Positions 24,049-33,742 of a DNA stretch of 64,000 nt are shown in pieces. Source of the DNA: Polyangiaceae bacterium (GTDB lineage Bacteria; Myxococcota_A; Polyangia; Polyangiales; Polyangiaceae); contig JACKEA010000001.1 of the NCBI GenBank assembly GCA_020633235.1, positions 62,001-126,000 of the forward strand, written 5' to 3'. A program made the position numbers and the translations under genes. Within the stretch, counting starts at the first letter, position 1. The number at the start of each line of letters is the position of its first letter. The notes under the pieces were generated by a model. It was not told the origin of the DNA, did no database searches, and saw only the letters and a list, made by a program, of their open reading frames with translations.

Positions 24049-24493
24049 TTGGGGGTCGGTCCGCCGCGGAACCACCCGGACGTCCCCGCGTGACGCCACC
24101 GAGACGGTCGGCCCAGTTCTCCGGGTAGCCGTCGAAATACCGCGTCCAGCGCCGGCCGGTGACCTCGCGATGGGCAATCGCGTAGAGCACCCGCATCACG
24201 CTCGGCACGCCCACGAGGGGAAGGTACAGGGGACCGAGCAGGCGCGACTGAAAGGTGTGGCCGTACTCGTGAGCGCGCGTCTGATCGTCCAGCACGAAGT
24301 AGCGACTTTCGCGTGCGCGACACCAGAACACGAAGTGCCCGAGCGACACCGCTGCGAGCTTGGACTCGATCATCAAGCGACCGCCTTGGCTGTCGGTGCC
24401 GACGGCAGTCCCCAAGGTCCTTTCCAGGCCAAGGAGCGAGAGCCCCAGCACGTTCTGGGGCAGCTCCCACAGAGCGAGGGCGATGCGCTTCAT
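24038..24493 (-). CDS. Small HExxH (zincin-like) membrane-associated protein
   Basis: 151 residues from the ATG at 24493. AHEYGHTFQSRLLGPLYLPL near residue 80 contains the HExxH zinc motif (HEYGH) followed by hydrophobic LYLPLVGVPSVM. The end (ENWADRLGG) has a Glu that could be the third ligand. Short relatives with HEYGH..QS..GPLYL are seen in several phyla without known function. It starts by ATGA overlap with the upstream lipoprotein gene and runs into hypF, so the three are one operon. Whether it cuts peptides is unknown. Confidence 0.6.
   Translation of the reverse strand: MKRIALALWELPQNVLGLSLLGLERTLGTAVGTDSQGGRLMIESKLAAVSLGHFVFWCRARESRYFVLDDQTRAHEYGHTFQSRLLGPLYLPLVGVPSVMRVLYAIAHREVTGRRWTRYFDGYPENWADRLGGVTRGRPGGSAADRPPNEE
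24055..24075 (-). repeat. Dispersed repeat copy 2
   Basis: GTCGGTCCGCCGCGGAACCAC sits at the 3' end of the 24038 gene and directly before the hypF start codon. With flanking CATTTGGG it is nearly identical to the copy at 59760, which is in a different gene and reading frame context. Confidence 0.45.
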
Positions 24494-25314
24494 GGTGTCT
24501 TCTTGCAGCGTCGCGCTCGGGCCTCGACCCGCGCGGGAGGTGTGGTTGCGGAAAGTGCAGCTTCGCACGCCTTGGCCGGCATCCCGCTGCTCTCGTACGC
24601 GTCCATCAGGCTGACGATCATGGCGGCGGCGGTGTCGTCGTCGGGTGCGATGTTACGGAAAAAGCTCCACGCCGCCGTGGGGCGCCCGACGGTGACGTAG
24701 GTCGTCACCACGCCCGCGCGGGCCAAGTCGGAGATGGCTTCGCCGCAGGCGCTCTTGTCAGCTGCTTCGATGGCGCGCTTGTAGTCTGCCAACGCCCGCG
24801 ATCCTTCGTCTTCCTCGAGCTCGGCGATGCGCAAAGCGGCGTAGGCGAAGACCGGGTTGTCCGCCGGCGGGTACTTGAGCACTTCTCTCATTGCCTGGAT
24901 CGCGAGCTGCGCTTTGGATGGATCCTTGGCGGCTTCTTCTCGGAACTGCTCGCCGAACGCCAAATACGTGAGGGGCACGAAGCGCGAGCGCGGGTAGTTC
25001 TGGATCAGCTCGAAGTACGTCCTGCGTGCCTCCGTCAGATCTCCACGACGCTCCGCGTCGAGCGCGGCGGCGTAGAGATCTCGCTCCTCCGGCGCGCTTG
25101 GCAGGTCGCTGGCAGATCGAAGCAGGGCCACGCACTCGTCCAAGTCCGCCCGCCGCGAGGGCGCCGCTTCGGGAGGGGCGTCGCCGGATTCGTCCGAGGC
25201 ATCCTCGGCGGGGGGCGCGACCGTGACCACGGGCTTTTCGACCGCCGGAGCCGGCGCGGCTGCCCCGCAGCTCGCCATCAAAACCCAGGAAAGCACCGCA
25301 AACGCTCGTGTCAC
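24490..25314 (-). CDS. TPR-like lipoprotein
   Basis: 274 residues from a GTG at 25314. Lipobox MASC at about residue 20, then a Pro/Ala/Asp linker to residue 60. The rest is a run of helix pairs with TPR spacing (AALDAERRGDLTEARRTYFE, FVPLTYLAFGEQFREEA, AYAALRIAELEEDEGSRALA). Several Cys sit near the C-terminus. It resembles BamD/YbgF-type periplasmic TPR lipoproteins. First gene of the operon with the zincin-like protein and hypF. Confidence 0.65.
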   Translation of the reverse strand: MTRAFAVLSWVLMASCGAAAPAPAVEKPVVTVAPPAEDASDESGDAPPEAAPSRRADLDECVALLRSASDLPSAPEERDLYAAALDAERRGDLTEARRTYFELIQNYPRSRFVPLTYLAFGEQFREEAAKDPSKAQLAIQAMREVLKYPPADNPVFAYAALRIAELEEDEGSRALADYKRAIEAADKSACGEAISDLARAGVVTTYVTVGRPTAAWSFFRNIAPDDDTAAAMIVSLMDAYESSGMPAKACEAALSATTPPARVEARARRCKKTP

Positions 25315-25377
25315 GATTCGATCATAACGCGCCGGGCCCCTCTTGCCCTTCCTGCATTGCGGGGTTACCGAGGCCCA

Positions 25378-26331
25378 ATGGACGCGGTGGCTCTCGGCGG
25401 CGGCGAGGTGGCCTTGGAGCTCTATGACGTCTTGCGCGGTTTGGACCGCGCGGGCTGGCGGGACGACGTCTCCACCGCCTTTCGCGACCGCCTGGGGCAG
25501 ATCCAGCAGCGGGTGACGCACATCGTCAACGCCTCCGCCGCGACCAAGAGCGCCCTAAGAGAGCGGCTGAACGAGGTGGGGCGGACGATTCGAGAGAGCG
25601 CACCGGCGGAGCACAGCGCTCCGCGGGAAGCGTGGCTCGCCTTTCGCGCTCGCGTGATCCCGGCCTACGAGGCCTTGGCGCAGGGGCTTCGCGCGCAAGC
25701 CGTGGACGTTCCCAGCTTGCGCCCCAAGAACTGGACGCGCTCAGCGTTCCACGTGCTGTCCGGGTTGACCGTGCTCTTGCTCGTGGAAGAGGTGCTCTCG
25801 CTCCGCGGCATCATCATCGCGCCGGCCATCTTCGCGGGCACGTTCTGGTTTCTGGAGGTACTGCGCCGCGTGAGCCCACGAGCGAACGACGGACTGATGT
25901 GGATCTTTCGCCCCATCGCTCATCCCCACGAGCGGCATCGGGTGAACTCCTCCACCTGGTACGCCACCGCGCTCCTGACCATCTCGTTCATTCAAGAGCA
26001 GATGGTGTGTGCCGTCGCGGTGGCCGTGCTGGCGCTCGCGGACCCCATGGCGGCGCTGATCGGACGGCGCTTCGGCAAGCTCCGAATCGCGCAGGGGCGC
26101 TCCTTGGAAGGCACGCTCGCGTTCTTCGTCACCGGCGTGCTTGCGGCCGTGGTGACACTCCTGGTTTGGCACTCGGCCACCCCCATGCTCGCGGTGATCG
26201 GCGTCGCGGTGGCCGCGTCCGCCGTCGCCGCCGTGGTCGAGCTCTTCAGCAAGCTCGACGACAACTTCACCGTGCCCGTCGCCGCAGCGGCGGGCGCCTG
26301 GGTTGCGGCGCTGGCCCTCGGCGCGATCTGA
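25378..26331 (+). CDS. Dolichol/phytol-kinase-like CTP-dependent membrane kinase
   Basis: 317 residues from the ATG at 25378. The first ~120 residues are soluble and helical (heptad-like, LGQIQQRVTHIVNASA), an unusual leader for the family. Then six or seven hydrophobic spans follow. LALADPMAALIGRRFGKLRI and SLEGTLAFFVTGVL form the signature of the VTE5/SEC59/CDP-diglyceride-like kinases that phosphorylate polyprenols or phytol with CTP. Predicted inner-membrane enzyme for isoprenoid salvage or glycan carrier recycling. It is convergent with the GST gene. Confidence 0.7.
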   Translation: MDAVALGGGEVALELYDVLRGLDRAGWRDDVSTAFRDRLGQIQQRVTHIVNASAATKSALRERLNEVGRTIRESAPAEHSAPREAWLAFRARVIPAYEALAQGLRAQAVDVPSLRPKNWTRSAFHVLSGLTVLLLVEEVLSLRGIIIAPAIFAGTFWFLEVLRRVSPRANDGLMWIFRPIAHPHERHRVNSSTWYATALLTISFIQEQMVCAVAVAVLALADPMAALIGRRFGKLRIAQGRSLEGTLAFFVTGVLAAVVTLLVWHSATPMLAVIGVAVAASAVAAVVELFSKLDDNFTVPVAAAAGAWVAALALGAI

Positions 26332-26347
26332 GGACCCTGAGCCTCAG
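26328..26347. terminator. Possible hairpin between convergent genes
   Basis: CTGAGG and CCTCAG can pair around an eight-base loop between the stops of the kinase-like gene (26331) and GST (26344). Short stem, no T-run; low confidence. Confidence 0.3.
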
Positions 26348-27078
26348 GCTTCGTCCAGCTCGGGGTAGCGCCGAAAGATGCCGTCTTCGTTGAAGGCGAG
26401 GCGGCGGGGAGAAGCGAGGTAGGCGGCGACGTTCGGGCGCCGTGACACATCGTCGGCGAGCTGAACGAGCTTCGGAACACTGGCTGCAAAGTGCTTCCAG
26501 GCGTTGGGAAACGCATACTCCAAGCCGCGCACGACCTGGAACATCGAGAGATCCACCGCGGTGAGCGAGCTGCCGACCATGTACCTGCCACCGTTTTCGT
26601 CCAGCAAGCTCTCGAAGTAGTGCATGAACTTCGGCAAGCGCGACGACAAAAACTGCTCCGCGCGGCGCTTCGCCTCGGCCTTCTGCTCTTCGTAGTAGGC
26701 GCCCGAGCCGATCGGGTGGTGCGTGTCGTGCACCTCGGCGACGAAGTCGGCGATCGTGAGCTGATGCTGAAGGGCTTCTGTGCGAAGGGGTTCGCTCTCG
26801 GGGGCGAGACCCAGGCGCGGCGCCAGCACCTGGAGGATGTTGGCCACCTGGGCGACGAGCCGGCCGTCCACGACCAGCACCGGAGGCGCGAAGGGCAGCG
26901 GCCGACCGCGCTCACCGCGGAGCACGGCGAGCAGAGCGGGAACGCCGCCTCCCTCGGACTCGGGCAGGCGAGCGACGTCGCGGTACGACGCGCCGGCTTC
27001 TTCCAGGGCCAGACGCACGAATTCTCCGCGCCCCGGGATGTTGGGCCAGTAGTAGAGATCGAACGAGCCTTCGGTCAT
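26344..27078 (-). CDS. Glutathione S-transferase family protein
   Basis: 244 residues from the ATG at 27078. FDLYYWPNIPGRGEFVRLAL is the thioredoxin-fold N-terminal domain with Tyr in the catalytic position, and PPVLVVDGRLVAQVANIL carries the cis-Pro and the Glu/Gln-Ser-like glutathione site. The C-terminal helical domain ends in GSSLTAVDLSMFQVV, the N-capping-box region. Sigma-like organisation (YW..RGR). Likely detoxification; divergent from the metallophosphoesterase gene. Confidence 0.85.
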   Translation of the reverse strand: MTEGSFDLYYWPNIPGRGEFVRLALEEAGASYRDVARLPESEGGGVPALLAVLRGERGRPLPFAPPVLVVDGRLVAQVANILQVLAPRLGLAPESEPLRTEALQHQLTIADFVAEVHDTHHPIGSGAYYEEQKAEAKRRAEQFLSSRLPKFMHYFESLLDENGGRYMVGSSLTAVDLSMFQVVRGLEYAFPNAWKHFAASVPKLVQLADDVSRRPNVAAYLASPRRLAFNEDGIFRRYPELDEA

Positions 27079-27122
27079 CGCTTTTTGACGCCTCCGTGGC
27101 TCGGAGGATACTCGCTCCCGCC

Positions 27123-28817
27123 GTGATTCGCCCCTCTGCCCGCGCTCCCGACGAACCACGTCGCAAGTTCACCCGCGGTCGGGAGCATCCGCGCGGCGTG
27201 GTGTGGTTCGGTATTCGCTCCTTTTGGGGGCACCTGCGCCACCTGTTGGCGAGCGGTATCGCGACGGAGGACGTCGACAGCCGCGACTGGATGACGCCCG
27301 ATCCTCCGGCGGAGCTTCTCCGACGCATCGTCCGCGAGCTCGGAGTGGAGTCCGAGGCGGAGACCCTGAGTGAGGCCCTCGGTCGAGAGGTGTGGATCGA
27401 CTATCTGGCGGATACCGGGGACGACGTTGCGGTGAGTCGCGCCGTCGCGCGGCTGGTCTTCGCCGAGTACGAGTTGCCGGATCCCGAACGCGAGGGAGAA
27501 GTGCTCAGCGCACCCCGCGGCGACCTGCTCATGTTCGGTGGGGATACGGCGTACCCCGTGGCCACGGCCAAGGAGATCACGAACCGAGTGCTGGTGCCCT
27601 TCAACCAGGTGCTCGAAGAAGCGGACGACGAACGCCCGCGCGTGTTGCTCGGCATTCCAGGGAACCACGACTGGTACGACGGGCTGGATGGCTTCGGGCG
27701 TCTGTTCCGGCGGCGAGACCGGCAGGACGACGACGACGGTCCCCGTCCGAGCACGGTCGGAATTTGGCGGCGTCCTTTCGAGCACTACGCGGACTGGGCC
27801 AAGGAGCTCGTCAAGGGCGGCTACGTCTCGAAACCACCGCTCTTGGCTCTGTCCGGCTACGTCCCGGTGCAGACTGCGAGCTATTTCGCCCTGCCGCTCA
27901 GTCCGCAGCTCACGCTGTGGGCCATCGACCGTCAGCTCAAGCAGCTGGACTTTCGGCAGCGGCGGTTCTTCTCCGAGGCTCGGGACGAGCTGCCCCACGG
28001 TCGGTTGTGGTTGATGCTGCCGGATCCCGTGTTCGCCTTCGGTGAGCCGAGCCGCACGGGCGTGGGGATGGTCACTTCCCTCCAGCTCGACCTGGATGCC
28101 GAGCCTCACTTCGTTCTCTCGGGGGACATCCACCACTACGAGCGCCTCGAGGACGGCCCCACGTTGCACGTCACTGCCGGGGGCGGCGGAGCTTTCCTGC
28201 ACCCCGCCTGTCCGGATGCGCCGGGGCGCATGCGGCCGACGCTCTCCTGGCCTGGTCCTCGCGCGTCGGCAGCGCTGCTCCGGCAAGTCCCATGGAAGGT
28301 CGCGGTGGGACGTTCTGGGTTGATTCCTCACATTTTGCTGTTGGCCTTGTACGGTCCCGTGCTCACGACGGTTCGCGAGCTGGGGATCGCTCCAACCCTG
28401 CCCGGGCTGGTTGTTGCCTGGATCGGCATCACGGTCGTGTTCTCGCTGATTGGAGGGCTCCGCTCGAAGCGCCGAGGGGTGATCGTCGCGCTCGCCCTAC
28501 TTGCCGCGGGGGCGATCGTCGCGCTCCCCGTGGCGCCCGCGGCGGCGGCGAGCAGTTGGCCGGCTGCCGCACTGCTCCTGCTGCCCACCACGTTGCTCGG
28601 TGCCTTCGTGTTCGGCGCGTACCTGGCCCTCCTCACGCGGTTCGGGCTGGAACAGACGCAGGCCTTCACCGCGCTGGACCACCCCGGTTTCAAGCACTTC
28701 TTGCGCTTGCGCGTGCGCCCAACGGGTCAGGTCGATGGCTGGTGCATCGGTAAGCAAGACCCGCTCTCGCAGGAGCCTCCCGTGCTGGTCGACTCCTTCA
28801 CGTTCGATCCGCGGTGA
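27123..28817 (+). CDS. Calcineurin-like phosphoesterase with membrane domain
   Basis: 564 residues from a GTG at 27123 (a GTG at 27096 is an alternative). Metal-site motifs of the metallophosphoesterase fold: LADTGDD near residue 100, FGGDTAYP, GIPGNHDWYDG near 180, and FVLSGDIHHYERLED near 335. After residue about 400 come several hydrophobic spans (IPHILLLALYGPVL, LVVAWIGITVVFSLIGG, GVIVALALLAAGAIVALPV, AALLLLPTTLLGAFVFGAY), then a soluble tail. The fusion of a phosphoesterase head with a four-helix membrane part suggests action on a membrane lipid or prenyl phosphate. Its 3' end overlaps the aconitase gene by 20 bases, tail to tail. Confidence 0.75.
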   Translation: MIRPSARAPDEPRRKFTRGREHPRGVVWFGIRSFWGHLRHLLASGIATEDVDSRDWMTPDPPAELLRRIVRELGVESEAETLSEALGREVWIDYLADTGDDVAVSRAVARLVFAEYELPDPEREGEVLSAPRGDLLMFGGDTAYPVATAKEITNRVLVPFNQVLEEADDERPRVLLGIPGNHDWYDGLDGFGRLFRRRDRQDDDDGPRPSTVGIWRRPFEHYADWAKELVKGGYVSKPPLLALSGYVPVQTASYFALPLSPQLTLWAIDRQLKQLDFRQRRFFSEARDELPHGRLWLMLPDPVFAFGEPSRTGVGMVTSLQLDLDAEPHFVLSGDIHHYERLEDGPTLHVTAGGGGAFLHPACPDAPGRMRPTLSWPGPRASAALLRQVPWKVAVGRSGLIPHILLLALYGPVLTTVRELGIAPTLPGLVVAWIGITVVFSLIGGLRSKRRGVIVALALLAAGAIVALPVAPAAAASSWPAAALLLLPTTLLGAFVFGAYLALLTRFGLEQTQAFTALDHPGFKHFLRLRVRPTGQVDGWCIGKQDPLSQEPPVLVDSFTFDPR

Positions 28818-30750
28818 CACGGTTTCGGACCTCCGCAATCCGCCCACCTGCAAAGATCACTTCGAGCTCGCGCTCAGAGAGATCGTGCGCCACTCGGAGA
28901 GTCTTCTTTCCGGCTACCTCGATCGCAGCGTCCCTGTCGGGTGCAAGCCGAGCGGTGTCCAGACCGAGGGTATCGCCCTCGGAGACGGCGTCCTTGTCTT
29001 CGGGGGCCTTGAACAGCAATGGAAGGACGCCGTAGTTGATCAGGTTGGCCCGATGGATCCGACTGAGGCTCGTGGCCAGGACCAGTCGCAGTCCTAGATG
29101 TCTAGGGGCGAGGGCCGCGTGCTCCCGGCTGGAGCCCTGTCCGTAGTTCTCCCCCGCCACCACCGCGTGGCTTCGTAGCTCGCGGGCAGCTTCGGCGTAA
29201 CTGCGACCGTCTTTGGTCTCGTAGGGTTCGAAACAGAAGTCTGCAATCTTGTCGATGTTGCTCCGATACGGCAGGACCCGGGTTCCCGCGGGCAGGATCT
29301 CGTCGGTGGACACGTCGGCTGGGAGTGAGAGCAGCACCCTGACCTCCAGCCGCTTCGGGAGCGGATCGAGAGTGGGCATACTTCCAATGTTCGGGCCTTT
29401 CTCCAGAGGTTCGTCGGCGCCACTGGTCGGCGGGTGTCGATACGGGTCCTCGGCCAACAACGGCCCTCTGGGCGCTTCGAGATCGAACCATTGACGACCC
29501 AGCTCCCGAGGATCGGTGATCTTGCCCGCCAACGCAGAGGCCGTGGCCGTCTCTGGGCTGCACAGCCAAACGCGATCTTCTCTCGTGCCTGAGCGGCCAG
29601 GGAAGTTGCGAGGTGTGGTGCGTAGGCTGTTCGTCCCCGTCGCCGGCGCCTGGCCCATCCCGATGCAGCCGTTGCAGCCGGTCTGGTGTACCCGTGCTCC
29701 GGCGCCGATGAGGTCGGCGAGCAAGCCACTACGAATGAGCATCAGTAGAAGCCGACGCGACGTTGGGTTGACGTCGAAGCTCACGGTTGGCGGCGTGTGC
29801 TTGCCTCGCACCATCGCCGCGGCGATGGCGAAGTCGCGGTACCCGGGGTTGGCGGACGAACCGATGTACCCTTGGTACACGGGTTCACCGACGACATCGG
29901 AAACGGGCACCACGTTGCCCGGGCTCGAAGGCTTCGCAATCAACGGCTCGACCTCCGATAGTTCGATGGTTTCGGTGTAGTCGTAGCTGGCCCCATCGTC
30001 TGCGGCGAGGGCACGGAAATCCTCACCCCTTCCCTGGGCGCTCAAGAACTCCTCCGTGCGCAGATCGGAGGGAAACACGCTCGTCGTGGCTCCGAGCTCC
30101 GCGCCCATGTTCGCGATGACATGGCGATCCATGGCACTGAGGCCGACGAGGCCCGGACCGCTGTATTCGATCACGCGGCCGACGCCACCGGACACGCCAT
30201 GACGGCGCAACAGCTCCAATATGACGTCTTTGGCGCTCACCCATTCGTCGAGCTCGCCGACCAGTTGCACATTCCAGACCTCCGGCATCGGCACCACGTA
30301 CGGCTCGCCTGCCATGGCCAGGGCCACGTCGAGCCCCCCCGCTCCGATGGCCAGCATTCCGAGGGCGCCGCCGGCGCAGGTGTGGCTATCCGAACCCAGC
30401 AAGCTCTTTCCAGGAATCCCCAGCCGCTGCATGTGTACGGGATGGCTCACGCCCCCGCCAGGGGCGCAGAACTCGATGCCGAAGCGGCGGCAAGCGCTGG
30501 CCAGGAATAGGTGGTCGTCGGGATTCTTGTGATCTGCTTGGATCAGGTTGTGGTCCACGTATTGAGCGGACACCTCGGTTTTTACGCGGTCCAGACCCAG
30601 CGCCTCCAAGGCCAGCATCACCAGCGTTCCCGTCGCGTCTTGGGTCAGGGTCTGATCCACGTGCAGGCCGATTTCGGCTCCCGGCTCCAGAGCGCCCCAT
30701 TCGAGATGGGAGGAGATCAGTTTTTGAGTGAGGTTCTGGGGACTCGGCAT
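28798..30750 (-). CDS. Aconitate hydratase
   Basis: 650 residues, the length of the compact bacterial aconitases. Iron-sulphur ligands: GSDSHTC near residue 125 and TGCNGCIGMGQAPATG near 360. The C-terminal swivel domain has GENYGQGSSREHAAL, the family active-site Arg/Ser motif. NAD-independent citrate to isocitrate isomerisation in the TCA cycle. The D-T-L-T-QD opening (LHVDQTLTQDATG) is typical. Homoaconitase or 2-methylaconitase activity cannot be excluded. No TCA partner is adjacent. Confidence 0.9.
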   Translation of the reverse strand: MPSPQNLTQKLISSHLEWGALEPGAEIGLHVDQTLTQDATGTLVMLALEALGLDRVKTEVSAQYVDHNLIQADHKNPDDHLFLASACRRFGIEFCAPGGGVSHPVHMQRLGIPGKSLLGSDSHTCAGGALGMLAIGAGGLDVALAMAGEPYVVPMPEVWNVQLVGELDEWVSAKDVILELLRRHGVSGGVGRVIEYSGPGLVGLSAMDRHVIANMGAELGATTSVFPSDLRTEEFLSAQGRGEDFRALAADDGASYDYTETIELSEVEPLIAKPSSPGNVVPVSDVVGEPVYQGYIGSSANPGYRDFAIAAAMVRGKHTPPTVSFDVNPTSRRLLLMLIRSGLLADLIGAGARVHQTGCNGCIGMGQAPATGTNSLRTTPRNFPGRSGTREDRVWLCSPETATASALAGKITDPRELGRQWFDLEAPRGPLLAEDPYRHPPTSGADEPLEKGPNIGSMPTLDPLPKRLEVRVLLSLPADVSTDEILPAGTRVLPYRSNIDKIADFCFEPYETKDGRSYAEAARELRSHAVVAGENYGQGSSREHAALAPRHLGLRLVLATSLSRIHRANLINYGVLPLLFKAPEDKDAVSEGDTLGLDTARLAPDRDAAIEVAGKKTLRVAHDLSERELEVIFAGGRIAEVRNRVTADRT

Positions 30751-30957
30751 TGGGACTCGTGGCGGTTTGCCCGGGGCGATCCGCGCCAGGCGTGGCGGAC
30801 GGGGAAGGGGATGCCCGAAGAAGACGGACGTCCCGCGTGTGCTCCCGGGCTACAGCATGCGACATGCCAGATCCCCCGGAGGTGACGCAGCGTCGCCAAG
30901 AGAGATGTTGCGTTCGGAATGCCGATGGGTTCCTCTGGAAAGAACCGGAGGGTCACG

Positions 30958-31785
30958 ATGGATCCGTTTGCACCAATCAATGGAATCTCACTGGAGCGCT
31001 ATGCGGACATCGGCGCGGCGTTGGACGGCAAGGACAAGGATCCGCAGGCCACGGCACAAGTGCTCGCGGCGGAAGGGGTGAGCCAGGCGGACTGGGAGGC
31101 GGCGAAGACGGGCTGGACCGCGCGCATGCAGGACATGTCCCTCATGGGCCGAGTGGCAACGGCGTTCATGCCGATGTATCAAGCGGCGCTGGCTCGCCGA
31201 AAGGGTGGCGCTGCTCGGGTCAGCTATGAGGACTACGTCCACGTCAGCGCGCTCATCAAGATCTACGGCTTCGAAGCGGGCGTCCAGGCCGCCGGCGTCT
31301 CCCAGAGCGACTGGACCGAAGCGGCGGGCCATTGGAACGCCACCATGGGCCAGAACATGATGCAGTACGCTGGACATCCCAACAATCTCGCCCAGGAAGA
31401 AGCGCGCATTCGCGGTGGCTCGCCTCCGCGCCAAGTACAGGTCACGCGGGACTCGAGCGCGGCGGCCATGCAGCAACCCAACGCGCAAGCAGTGATGGCG
31501 CAGGCCAACATGGATCCCGTCCAGGCGGCGATGCAGAACCCCGCCATGCTGCAGGCGCAGGCCGCACAGGCGGCAATCATGCAGAACCCGATCGGCTTTG
31601 GTTTCGGCCAAGCGGCTTCTTTCGTGACCGGCGGCATCGTGGCGGGCTCACGCGTCGGCGTGAAGTGGTCGGACGGAAACCAGTATCCGGGCCAGGTGAT
31701 GCAAGCCGCGCCCGGGCAGTACCTGGTGCAGTTCGACAACGGCTCTCAGCAGTGGATCCCTGCGAACGCCGTGGTGAAAGCGTGA
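30958..31785 (+). CDS. Unknown protein with tudor-like C-terminal domain
   Basis: 275 residues from the ATG at 30958, with an SD (GGAGGG). Residues about 1-135 are two similar helical units (LERYADIGAALD ... ATAQVLAAEGVSQADWEAA, then YVHVSALIKIYGFEAGVQ ... AGVSQSDWTEAA), an internal repeat. The middle is Gln/Ala/Met-rich and low in complexity. The last ~50 residues (GSRVGVKWSDGNQYPGQVMQ, YLVQFDNGSQQWIP) form an SH3/tudor-like barrel. A zinc-ribbon membrane protein follows four bases later. Function not assigned. Confidence 0.6.
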   Translation: MDPFAPINGISLERYADIGAALDGKDKDPQATAQVLAAEGVSQADWEAAKTGWTARMQDMSLMGRVATAFMPMYQAALARRKGGAARVSYEDYVHVSALIKIYGFEAGVQAAGVSQSDWTEAAGHWNATMGQNMMQYAGHPNNLAQEEARIRGGSPPRQVQVTRDSSAAAMQQPNAQAVMAQANMDPVQAAMQNPAMLQAQAAQAAIMQNPIGFGFGQAASFVTGGIVAGSRVGVKWSDGNQYPGQVMQAAPGQYLVQFDNGSQQWIPANAVVKA

Positions 31786-31789
31786 CCTC

Positions 31790-32146
31790 GTGAACTGCGA
31801 GCACTGCGGCGCGAACTTGTCCCTGGAGGACATGACGAAGCCGAACTGCCCGTACTGCGGCTTGGTCCTCAAGCATCACGCGAGGGCGGCGGAGCACGCC
31901 GCCCTCGTCAACAAGGTGCTCGACGATCGAATCCGTGGTCAGTACCCGGGGCTCGCGCCCGGTCAGGTGCCGCAGATCGGCTACCAGTACGGCGCGCCCC
32001 TGTCGCCGTCGTTCCAGCAGTTCCAGAGCCAGCAGGTGAATCAGGCGGTGCGCCGGGCCGGGGTCATCACCCTCATTGCGATCGTGGTGCCAGCGGTGTT
32101 GGCGATCGGGATCGGCGTCGTGGTTACCTTGTACCTCTTGCTCTGA
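31790..32146 (+). CDS. Zinc-ribbon protein with one membrane span
   Basis: 118 residues from a GTG. The first 25 residues are a rubredoxin-like zinc knuckle pair (CEHCGAN ... CPYCG). A Gln/Pro-rich middle follows, and the C-terminus is a single strongly hydrophobic span (VITLIAIVVPAVLAIGIGVV). The ribbon would face the cytoplasm with the helix at the tail. Four bases after the tudor-like protein gene, so co-expressed. Function unknown. Confidence 0.65.
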   Translation: MNCEHCGANLSLEDMTKPNCPYCGLVLKHHARAAEHAALVNKVLDDRIRGQYPGLAPGQVPQIGYQYGAPLSPSFQQFQSQQVNQAVRRAGVITLIAIVVPAVLAIGIGVVVTLYLLL

Positions 32147-32228
32147 ACGCGCGCTGCATTATGCCTCAGTGGGGCGTATTGCCACGTGTCGGCCCGCGTA
32201 CTTCGCGTAAATACGCCTCGGAATGGCC

Positions 32229-32242
32229 GGCATGGGGCTTGC
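32229..32242 (+). promoter_or_regulatory. Possible sigma-54 promoter
   Basis: GGCATGGGGCTTGC keeps the invariant GG-N10-GC spacing of -24/-12 elements, with the -12 TTGC intact. It lies 55 bases before an NtrC-type activator gene. Low-information match. Confidence 0.35.
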
Positions 32243-32296
32243 TGCCTCGATCGCATCCCGTTGGCGTCCTGCCTCTGGGTCACTGAGGAGAGTTAG

Positions 32297-33733
<1,437 letters not shown>

Positions 33734-33742
33734 GTTCCCGAA

